Made by a program: the position numbers and the translations under genes
In this document: one piece after another, positions 49,701 through 61,700 of the stretch
Layout of the letters: every line of letters begins with the position of its first letter
Position numbering within the stretch: position 1 is the first letter of the stretch
Origin: Ifrita kowaldi
Lineage: Eukaryota; Chordata; Aves; Passeriformes; Cinclosomatidae
Direction: 5' to 3'
DNA length: 64,000 nucleotides
NCBI GenBank assembly: GCA_013398055.1
Contig: VZRS01009476.1
Coordinates: forward strand, 1,536-65,535
Notes under the pieces: generated by a model
The model's input: only the letters and a program-made list of their open reading frames with translations
Databases searched by the model: none
What the model was told of the DNA's origin: nothing

Positions 49701-52700
49701 TGGGAAAATTAGCATTCACCTAAGCTGATCTAGAAGGTTTAGTGTCTGCCTTGATTTCCTGAGTCACTGAAGATGTCCAGGATGGAGCCAGAGAATGAGT
49801 AGGATTGCAGAAAATAGAAGTAAATGGAAGAAAGAAAATGAAAGAAAGAAAAAGAAAAGAAGGAGGAAAGGAAAAAATAAGAGGAAGGAAGGAAAAAGTT
49901 AAGGAAAGCGAAAGGAAGAAAAGAAAGAAAATAAACAGATATTTTTTATCTGATCACATGGTTGGTGAAGATAGAGATGCTGAAAGAAGGAAGATATTTA
50001 GTAACTATCCGCTGCTGTGGAACATTGCCGGGAGGTCTGATCAGACAAGCAGAGCGCACCAGTAAAACGTGAATTCCTCTGAGCAGAGCTCATGCAGGCC
50101 AGGCTGACACCTCTGCCAGCTCATGGAAAGGGGGCATTGTTGGGTTGATTTTGGGTTTTGTGCTTTTCTTCCCAAACTACCCCGCTGGTAGAGGTCTGTG
50201 TGGATGCACAGAACAGCACATTTTAGTTCAGCACGTGGCCAAGCTCTTTTTTGAGCCCTTGGTGCTCAGTTCATGCTGTAGCCCAGTGTAAACCGTTTCC
50301 TCGTATCCAGGGTTGTTCCTAATTAAGCTTTGGCTTTCCCGGCTGTTGGTATCTATTGTGCTGCTTTTACAGCTCGCAGGCTGGGATCACATCTTTATTT
50401 ATAGCAGATGATTGCTTTTACAGCAGGCTCCCCAGTGTCTCTGGTGAACTCTGCTCCTTTCCCTGTGCCAGGCCTAATCTGTCCTGAACTCCTGTGTCTA
50501 CTTCCTTGTGCAGAAAGCTCAATATACACCGAAATACAAATCTGCCTGGATAAGATCCAGCTGGAAAAATATCACTGGACTGTGAAGTAGCTGCTGAAAA
50601 TGGTCGAGAAATATTCATGAGAAATGGCTGGGGAAAAGAAAAAGATGCTTAGGAAGCTGGGAATGTGGATGCTTGAACTGCCAGGTTTTAGGAAAATCAG
50701 TTCAAGTTATCCTGCTTTTAATGGGATGGTCGCTGGTCTAGGGAGGGATGAGAGGATGGAGGTAGTAACTGTTCTTACATATTTAGGTTATTCCCCTATA
50801 TATGAAAGAAATGAAGTCAGGGAAGGGAGCTGTGATCTCTGCAGCCTTGGAGGGCTTGGGGCTTCCTCTCCTTTACTCTGCACCAGTTTATAAACGGGAA
50901 ATAGGGAGTTCTCCTGGTGGGATCTGGGAGCGTGGGAAGTGAGCCTGGGTTTTTCACAGCCTTGCAAAGAGCTTACATCGATTTGTGTATCAAAGGGGGA
51001 GAAATTAGTCCCTCCATCTCTCTTCCAACCATTTTTCGCTTGGAACCTGATGGAAATGACCGCAAATGTCTTCTGATGGGATGTTACTAAATCCATTACA
51101 AAGAGACAAACATTTACCTGTTTGGTGAATCTGGGGTTTATTTTGGGTGATTCTGAGCGATTTCTGTGCTCTGTAAAACCACTATCAAATAAAAACACTG
51201 AGACTCCCCGAGCCAGTGGCTTTGTGAGCTCCCTCAGTGCTTCCTTCAGCACCTGCCTGATTGCTGGGCTGGAGCTGCCTTGTCTTTCATCTGTTCAGAG
51301 CCTCTGAAAATAATTTGAGCTGCACTGACCAGGTTGGGCTCTCTAACCCTGAAACAAGGACAGCAACAATGAAGGTTTTGGATCATGTTCACCTACTTCA
51401 AGCTGCTGAAAATTTTAAATATTTAAATATTTATCACGAACACCAAAAGCATCTGAGCACAATCAGATGAAGGCAGAAAGCGCTTCTGGTAGTGGGCAGG
51501 TGGAAAGTGAGGTTTTGGAGGTGTCCCTGTTGGGTTTGGATACCTGAGATCACTGATGGACACCGCCCTTCACCCTCAGTGAAAGTGGTTGTTGTACCAC
51601 TGCCCTTTGCCCTAAGTATTGAATGGGGGTTCAAAGGAGAGAAAATGAGTGCAAACTTAATGATAAATTGCCCAAATCTTATCTCCAAACATAAACCTCA
51701 CACACACAGCACGTGAGCAAGTTAATTCCCAACAGCAAAGCAAAGGAATTTCAGCTTTCTGGTGAATGGAAGTGTAAAGGTTGGTGCCACTACACTGAGA
51801 GGCTTGAAATAATAGGCTTTTTTTTTTTTAATTGATTTATCTCAATTTGAGGTTTTGTAGAAACAATCTGAATACTTCTGGTACTAGAAAATTACATTTA
51901 GATGTAGATATTGTACACAATGTTCAGTTATGCATATATCAATGTTTATTAGATGTTAATCTCACTCCAATGGGATTTCACCCCACTCTCCAGTGTGTGA
52001 CTTTTGGCCAGACTCTGCTGTGTCACAGCTCAAATGTTTCGATAATTCTTTTTAAATGTTCATTTTACCTGTGGATCTTGTGGTTTTAAGAAACAATGTA
52101 CCTCCAATAAGCAAGTTTACTCTGAATCCAGAAAAAATCCTCTTCAATGAGTTCTGTGCCACTGAGTTCACTTATAGAGTTTCTCAAAGAAGGACTTGAC
52201 CTGAGTGCGGAGATTGTGAAGGTTTTGGGTGTTTGGGGTGAAACGCGCTCCGTGGGCACTTTGATTCGTTTAGAATGGATTTATTTGTGTGAGCCCAGCT
52301 GACCTGTGCCCCTCCTGTCCTTGCTCAGAGCACCTGCTCCCTCCGTGGCTGCTGCTGGAGCCCCCAGAGCGACACCAGCGTGCCCTGGTGCTTCTTCTCC
52401 CGCAAGCACGGCTACAGAGTGCAGGGCTCCCAGAGATCCACCCGGGCAGGTAAGCTCTGCGCTGGGCTCCCCCAGTTCCCATCCCACAATGTCCCATTCC
52501 ACTCAACCCCTCGTGCTTGTCTCCCAAGGATTTGAGGCCACGTTGGAAAGGCTGCCAGCCCCTTCCCTCTTTGGGAATGACATCCACACGGTGCTGCTCA
52601 CGGGAGAGTATCAGACACCCAATCGCTTCCGATTCAAGGTCAGTCCGTGGCCTGTTCTGCTTCAAGGTCCATTTTCTCTGCACGATGTGAGGTTGCCCGT

Positions 52701-55700
52701 GCAGGGAGTGTAGGATTGATGCCTCTGGAGAACTCTCATGATTCCCAGTGAAGTCCTTTTGTTGTCCTCCCTGCTGTTGCAGTGCCTCAGGTTAACAGGC
52801 ACTTGGCACAGTGGGAATTCTGCACGAAAAATCACCGAGGCCTTTGTAAAGCTCAGCTTTTCTGTTATCTGCCATTTGTCCTCATCACAGGAAGATTTGG
52901 GGGATAAATGCATTTACTTACTTTTTATTTATGGCCCAGTCACATCTCTCAATCATTTTGACACACAACATTAGCTTTTCCAGGTTTGTGTTTTCTGTGG
53001 AAAGCTCAGGACTCTGTGCCATGGGTGTGGGGTATCAGGGGTTTGTAAGATTGAGAACCTTCTGTGGGAGACTTTGTGCTATGGTGGGTTCCTGGTGAGC
53101 CAGGGAAACACAGAGTCAAATATTCCGAGGAAAATGGCTGAAAGTGAGTAATTAAACTTGGAAGTGAATAACAATACAAGCAGAAGAGGAGACTGGGATA
53201 AGGGTGGAAATACGTGGGTCAGAAATATGTGTAAATGCTGTAAAAGATTTGAATTAGGGATTAATTTGTGAAGGCCCAACACTTGTGTTGTGTAAAAATG
53301 TGCAGATCACTGACCCCAAGACACAAAGATTCGAGGTCCCTCACGAGCACGTGCGGCCGTTCACGGGGTCCGCGGCCTCCGGCCTCAACTACCACGTGGA
53401 GCTGAAGCAGGACCCCTTCGGCATCGTGGTGACCAGAAGGAGAAACAGCAAAGTGCTGTAAGTCGTGGTGGGGCTCCCTCAGTGCCACGGATGTCACTGG
53501 GGCTCCATGAAACCTGGGGATGCCACCTGTGAGGTGTCCTCTGGGACACAGAGTCTGCTTCTCTTCTTTTGGCTGATGGGTGTCCCTCAAGGACTCTCGG
53601 GATGCCTTTGGGAGCAAAGTCTGTGGGATGGGAAGCTCTGTCTGAAAGGTTTCAGGTGTGGCTCTCTTATCACTTCCCCCCAGTGCTGGGGAAATCTCCG
53701 CAGCTACTTTGTCCCATCAATTCAGGGAATTTTTATTGTCTGAGGGACTCTTTGCCAATGCTTCAAGCCATGTGGGAAAACTCCTCATTGCACCTTTTAT
53801 CTTCTTTACTACAACTGTGCTGAGGCCTTGAATCACCAAAACCAGGCCGCCCTTTAGACCTGTGATATCCAAGGACAGCCGGTCGCGTAAGGCTGTGTGT
53901 AAAACATTTAATGATCTTGAACACTGAATTCTCTCATCCCATTTAGGTTCTAAAAATAAATAAATAAGCCAAACCCCCCAACCCACAGGTGTCCAAGTGC
54001 CCTCAGAGAGGGGATGTGCCAGGATGAAGGTGCTCATTAAATCAGCCAGGAATGATTACCTGTCACAGGGCTGGGCCACTTGCAGTAGCAAGGCTTCGAG
54101 TTTAATTAATTAAGGGTTACTTTTTGCTCTTATTAGTATTGTTTTCTTGCCTGGAATCCTCTGTAATGATTGATTTGCAATTATAGAGGGCACAGAAGAT
54201 GGACTTGACAGTCAGCAGTGCCTGACTGATTAAACAGGTCCAGGGAGGGGGGTAAGACACCTGTGGGACCACGAGGAAACAATTGTCTATATTTCCCTTA
54301 GGCTTTTGTCTAAGTTCATAAAAGTGTTTGCATTTGGGTCTCTAGAGAAAAAATGACAGCGATGTTGGACTCTGAGTTTGAGGATCTCAAAGGAAGCTGT
54401 TGCTACCATGGGATAAATCCCCCTCAGAGATAAATCCCTGATAAATTTGTTTGCACAAGATCACTGATTTGCCCCAAACCTTAAACAGCCCAACAAAAGA
54501 GAAACCTCTTTATAAAAGGGCAAGAGGGGACCAATGTGTTACAACAGTCCATTACCAAAACCCTGATTATTCTGATAAAGTCTTCGACCTTCCATCATCA
54601 TTTTTTCTACCTGAGGCCCCAAAAGAGAGTTCTGATTCCATCAACAGTTGGAAGAAATCTCGAAAGATCTGGGTGGAGACCTGACTCTGCCATCCAGCCC
54701 CAGCTAAAATGAGCAGATACAGTTCTTGCAACAATTCTTGCTAAAATTCTTCCTTTTCCCCTTTTTTTTTTTTTTTCATTTTTACCAGATTTGACACGAC
54801 CATCGGCCCCCTGCAGTACTGTGACCAGTTCCTGCAGCTCTCCATCAAACTGCCCAGCAGCAACATCTACGGCGTGGGCGAGCACGTGCACAAACAGTAC
54901 AGGCACAATGTCAACTGGAAAACCTGGCCTATTTTCAGCAGGGACACTGGCCCCTCTGCAGTAAGTTTGGGGTTATTTCCCCTCGTTCTTTGCAGTTCTG
55001 GAACCCAAACCTCTCGGGCAGTGAACACATTCATGTATCCACTGAGTTTTCCCTAAAGATCTTTCGGGCACTGCATGCTGCTACTGAAAGCTCCGTGGTA
55101 CTGATGGATGCTCCCTGGTTTTTTGTGTTGGTGTGCAGTGGAAAACCAGTGGATAAACCTTAACAAATGAGTCTGCAGCTTCCAGTGATAATCAGAACAA
55201 ATAACATACTAATAAATAACAATATGTCCGAATGCATTGCTGTGTGCAGGGTTCAGTTCAGATGGCACAGACTGATTCAGCAACATCCTTGCAGCTCAAA
55301 TTATGGAAAAATTCTCCTTAACAGCTGTCTCTTTCCTAGATAAAATATGTCTGTCAGCTGTTATTTGTTTCTAGAGTTTTTCTGGCTGTCCCTTTATGAA
55401 AAAATTCCTGTGGCACCCATTTTTTGATAATTGCTAAGATTATTTTCACCATTACCTCAGCTTCATAAAGTAATTCTCTGATTTGAGAGAGAACTTTTGT
55501 TCCACTGCAGTAGGAGATGTACTGACAGAAACCTGAGGGTGAGATGACTGTATGTAGTTAATTAATAATCTGGAATTTTGTACCCATTGCCTTGAGATTC
55601 CTTCTCACTCTTTCCTCTGGTTTGAAGATAGTTCTTAACTGAACGGCTCCACTGAGTGTAGACTCATTAAGATAAAATTACAGTGAACCAAGTTAGGCTG

Positions 55701-58700
55701 GTTTCAAATTGCTCACATTCTGTTCCTTGGTCATTTGAACTGAATTTGCTTTTTCAGGAGAAAAAGCACAACTATTGCAACAATTGTTAGCATCTCTAAG
55801 GGGTTTTGTTGCTAAGAATAGCAACAGAAATAAATTAAAGAAAAATATTAGCAAGGAAATGAAAAAGCAGCACGGCACTCTCCTGTTTCCATAGATTAGA
55901 CATCAAAATTATTGCCTTGCAGGATGGACAGAAATATAGATTAGGTGTAAAATCTAATCTATGGTGAAAGGGGATGGAAGCAACTCTCAAGTTCTCCTTG
56001 ATGAGCACATTCATTCCCCAGAAACAGAGCTGCAATATCTGCCAGCTTTCCTGGAGATCCATCAGATCTGTTATCTATTTATTGGGGAAACTCTTCCTGT
56101 AATGGAAAATAAAGGAGAATAACGCCAGGAAAAACAGAACATATAAAACAGGGAAGTGTCAGGACTTAAATTTTTGTTGTTTGTTCTATTTTGAGACATT
56201 TCATGGTCTACCCATGATATATTTTGAAATATTCCAGAGCAGCTCCTGTTATTAGATTTTAACCAGCTCGCCTGTTCTCTTCATTATCTTAGGCAATGGA
56301 TAACTTATATGGAGTCCAAACTTTCTTCCTGTGTTTGGAAGACAGCACTGGAGCCTCCTTTGGAGTTTTCCTGATGAACAGCAATGCCATGGGTAAGAAA
56401 CCTTTCTCCATGGCTCTGAGCACTGCAGTTAAAATTCTTTTGAGATCTGTGAGATTGTGATCAAAACTGAGCCGATGTAGATGTTCCTTCTTAAAAACAC
56501 CCCCAATATCTGAGACATCATTACCCTGTGTTTAATAATATTTCACATACACAATACAAGCAGTGAGTAGCTCCCAGTTAACTGGAGGATTTTGATGGAA
56601 ATCCGAGGGTCAGAAACTGATCCAAAGTCTGTAGAGGTCGGAACTGGAATAAAGAATTAAATTTATGGTGAACAACACGTGGAAGTAAATGTCCTTTAGT
56701 CCCTTCTGATAAGCATATTTATATTTACAGAACTCCATGCATCTTGAGGCTGGAAAGTTGTACCTAAAATTAAAAGATAAAAGGTTGAACCATTGGATTT
56801 CTTCTGATTCTCTTCTCTGTAGGATGTAAAGGAAGGGAAATAGGGGCACATAAAGAGTTGTCTGATTTCCCCCTCTTTGCAAGTTCAGTTAAAGGTTTTG
56901 GGTTCTTCAGGCATTTTGTGGTTTTTACTTCAGTAAACTCTCTGATCATCAATTAGAAAATGGCAAAGTTATTTTAGAATTTCCTGTCCTTCAGAACTGT
57001 TTTTGTACACTCTTGTCTGGCAGAGTTCGTGGTGCAGCCTGCTCCAGCTGTGACCTACAGAACCATCGGGGGCATCCTGGATTTCTACATCTTCCTGGGG
57101 GACACTCCAGAGCAAGTAGTCCAGGAGTACCTGAAGGTATCTTCACCTACAGGGATTATGCATTGAACAGACTTTTTTTTAAGTGCTTGTGATTTATTTT
57201 ATAATATTTTTTTCTCTTGGTGCTGGAGAGGTGACCATGCCCGAGGCCCAAGAGCTCCAACATTCATTAATCTGCAATTTACACCATAATCATTAGAGCT
57301 GCAGAGGGTCTCTAGAATAATTTATGTTTCCTTGCTCCTGTCATAAGGACAAATTCCTGTTCCTATGGCAATATTATGGGATAGAGAGTGTGTTTATAGG
57401 CTGCCTGGATTTTATGATCATAAGATATCACTGGGTGTCTTTTGCACTTCTTGAGATCTCCTTAGGTTCCAGTGGCACTTTAAAAAATGAGCGTTGTCCC
57501 AAAACACACGTAATTCCTAAAATAAATAAATAATGGGGAAAAATATTGTATTTTGGAGTGGGCTGCTCATTTAGTGTGCGTTATTCGAGTAGATTTGAGG
57601 AATGTGGATGCAGGGAAAGGGAATGAGGTGACACAAACTGTCCAACAGCATGTGGGATTTTTGCTGTCCCCTCACAGCTCGTGGGACTGCCAGCACTGCC
57701 CTCCTACTGGAGCCTGGGATTCCAGCTCAGCCGCTATGGGTACAGCTCCCTGGATGAGGTGAAGGAAGTTGTGGAGAGGAACAGGGCCATCGGGCTGCCC
57801 TATGTGAGTATGGGGTTTGGGGAGGACACAGACATCCTACAACTGCTTCGTTCTCCAGCAGTTTGGATTAGGAAATGCGTGGTGTCAAAGGTTTTTGTAC
57901 GTTTTGATGTTAGACCCATTACCAGAGCATGGGATGGGGGGGTTAACTGCAGTAAGATTTATTCAAACACTTTACTGTAATAATTTTTCTTTTATTCTTT
58001 CCAACTGTACCCATATTTTTTTCCCATGAAACATTTTTTTTATTGTCTATGGACAGGTATGGGACCATATATTATTCTTAATTGACAGTCATAGGCAAAG
58101 TACAATTAACTTTTAAAATTAGATTTTAGGGGACATGAATCTCATGACTTCAATAGAATAAAAATACCCTAATACTAAGCTAATATTTGGGAAGAAAATG
58201 GACTAATAAAGATCTTTACCTATCACTTCTCCTGGAAAAGCTGAACTCCCTTCTCTTTCAGGATACCCAAGTCATTGACATTGATTATATGGAGAGAAGG
58301 AAAGATTTTACTTATGACCAAGTGAACTTCAAAAATCTCCCTGAATTTGCAGCATATTTACATGACTATGGACAAAAATATGTCATCATATTGGTAAGCA
58401 TTTAATGACTCCTTTTTTCCCTTGTTAATGCTTTCATTACAGTTACTTATTATTATTCTTTACTTATTCTATGTAATTATTGCGTGTATAGCCTGTATTA
58501 ATTGATGGAATATCCTGATTTCTTCTTTTCTTTGTTGTTTTCTGATTTCTTTAGGATCCTGCTATCAGCACCCAAAATCTGGCTAATGGAAGTTCCTATG
58601 GAAGCTACGTCAGGGGAACGCAGAGAAAAGTCTGGATTAATGAATCAGATGGAATAACAGCACTGGTTGGAGAGGTAGACGTGGTTCTACACATTGGGAC

Positions 58701-61700
58701 TTGATCTGTTATCACTGTTAGGATTTAATTTAGCTCAGGGGACTTTTCTACCAGTGAAAGCAAAGTGTGTAAGGTATCTTGTAGGCTGTGAATTCTCAAC
58801 CTTTCTTAACTTTTTTTCAGTTTTTTACAATAAAAAGGTATTTTTCACTAATTTTACATTCAAATTAATATTTTTAAAAATTTTTAATTATTTGAAAGAA
58901 AAATGGAATTTAAATTGCAACTAAAATCACATTTGTTCACATTAACCCTACATTTTGTTTATGTGAACACTAAAATCTTTTTTACTTTAAAGGGTAATTT
59001 GAGGGCTCAAGGGACATTTCATCAGCCAGCTCCTATTTATTTCCAGTAGCTACTGAAGAGCCTGATCCCACATTATCCTTTAATTTTATAATCTTAACTT
59101 CTATTGAGAATTTTCTCAGCTGTGTATGGCTCCTTGTAGGACTTACAAAAAAAGGAATTGAAAAACCCGAAGTTAAACTCCTACTTTTTCTGTGTCCAAC
59201 CTGAGCAGATCTATGATCCTAGAAACTCTTTTTATTCTCACTCAGAGTGGAATTAATAATTTCCTTTTGAATATTCCAGGTGTGGCCAGGGGAAACTGTG
59301 TTCCCAGACTTCACCAACCCCGAATGCACGAGCTGGTGGGCAGATGAGTGCAAATTGTTCCATGACACGGTGCCCTATGATGGGCTCTGGATTGTGAGTA
59401 ATTCACAACTTTCATTTTTATTTTTAAAATATATATGATAGCAGATGTTTATTACATTCAGTTTTTATTAGGTTGAAGAGTATTTTTAATATCAGAAAGG
59501 AGATGTTGAAGAATAGCTACTAATGATTCCTTAAAGGATGACAGAATAGAATGGAAGACTTTTTTAGAAAAAAGGAATTAAGGCAACTTTATTACATCCT
59601 GCATCTTTCCTTTCCAGGATATGAATGAAGTGTCCAGCTTTGTTCGAGGCTCAAAGAGTGGTTGTGCACAGAATGACTTAAACTACCCTCCTTACACTCC
59701 CCGTGAGTCCAGCTGCTTTTATCAGAATAATAAAACACCAAATAAAATTTTAATTGCCTTCAAGGATACAACGTGATTTTAGTGTAGTTCTTATGGGTGG
59801 GGTTTGGAAACTCCTATTGGCAGAAAATATTTATATGCTTGTATTTTTTTACTTCAGGTGTGGTTTATGGGGCTGCCTCTTTTCTCTTGCCAAATAACTA
59901 CTGGATGTTGTCATTGCCTTAATTATGTCTGATAATGTAATAATCCCCTTGCCCTGTCAGTAGTTTTTGAGATATTTGCAGAACTCAAATGGAGTTCATA
60001 GCTTGTATTAATAGCAGATTTAAGTAACCTTTGCCAGCGTGTTGTCAGATGGTGATTCAGGAATTCAGAGCACAGTTCTCAGTTCCTTGCGAGGGTGCAA
60101 AGCTCAGGAGTGGAAATTTCACAGAGCAAAGATGAACCAAACCAACAGCCAAGAGCAACATTTGGGTTTGGAGTAATTAAACTGCCTGAGTGCAAAAATA
60201 AAGAGGAAAAAGGGGCTTGGATATCATAAGCATTAAAGATTGGAAATATTAAAAGAAAAATGTACCTTAACAGTGCTATTTGTATTCCTTTCCTCAAGGC
60301 ATTCTTGACAGACTCATGTATTCCAAGACGATTTGCCTGGATGCAGTACAGAACTGGGGGAAGCAGTATGATGTCCACAGTCTTTATGGATATTCCATGA
60401 TCTTATCCAGTAAGAAGTAAGGAATGCATCCTCACATCCTGCAGAAAGGTTTTGGAACAGTGCACGACCTGCATTTTCCAAAGCACCACGAGATTTGACT
60501 ACTAAAGGAACGAGATTCCTGGAAAATGCTGCGTAATGTTTGAGCCAATTTAGCCAAGGCAAAATCCAGAGCCTGGTGCTGGTAGGAAAAGCCACAAATT
60601 GGCTGTCGGAGCTGCTTAAAAAGATTATTTCAAATGAATATTTTGAACTTTGCTAAAGTACACGTGCAAAGAGGTCCCCATTCCTGGGGTGAATAATCAG
60701 TGCAAATCAGTATAAATCTGCTTCATACAGAATTATCGATGTCTGAGTTGTCTTTTCCTCTGTGCAATTCCAGTCTCATTTCCTTTTCAGAGCCATCGAG
60801 AAGGTCTTTCCTGGAAAGAGAAGCTTCCTCATTTCGAGGTCTACTTTTGTGGGATCGGGAAAGCACACGGGACACTGGCTGGGGGACAATGCTGCAACGT
60901 GGGATCACCTGAGATGGGCAATCCCTGGAATGCTGGAGTTTAACCTCTTTGGAATTCCTTATGTAGGATATCAGTTTGTGCCATCCTTTCAAAGCAGAAG
61001 ACAGATTATCTGACCAAGCACACTCTAAATAACCACTTACATCATCACCTCAAAATTAACCCTTTTTAGGAATCTCCTTTGAACATTTCTTTTCAATTGG
61101 CAATTTTTGATTTAGGCCATTTATTTTCATTTTTGTGGCTGTAGTGACATAAATGTGGGTGACAAAATTATTCTCTTTTATATCCCAATCCGCCTCTTAT
61201 TGTAGCAATTTTTAAACACTAATGAGGGACGTGGAACACTTCCTGGTTTTCTTATCATTTCAAATTAGAGACATCCATTTAGAAGGGAAATAGCCATATT
61301 CCTTTTTATGGTTTAAATTTGAACGGCATTGAAGCTTTTTTCCCCATTCTGTGCATATTGTCACCAAATAGGAAGGTAAAGATTTGGAAGAAGCAGAATG
61401 ATGGGCAGTGTTAGCAAGGTATCAGTTTAATTTTTTGGACAGTGTAGCTGGGTTTGGAAGGGGAAAGGAACAACTGTGTTGTACCTTCCGAGGTGCAGAA
61501 CATTGTACATCCAATGCATTCCGATTTTTTAAATTTTTTTTTTTTTAAAGATTGGAGCAGATATTTGTGGTTTCAGTGACAACACCACAGAAGAACTTTG
61601 CAGACGATGGATGCAAGTGGGAGCATTTTACCCATTCTCCAGGAACCACAACTGTGAAGGATTCATGGTAAGTTGTGCTTTCTGTTAAAAATTACTTTGT

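Noticed and set aside
60411..60962. Apparent frameshift between MGAM exons 15 and 16
   Set aside because: It appears only if the GT at 60410 is used. The stronger GTAAGG at 60417 restores phase and the usual length, so the gene is intact here.
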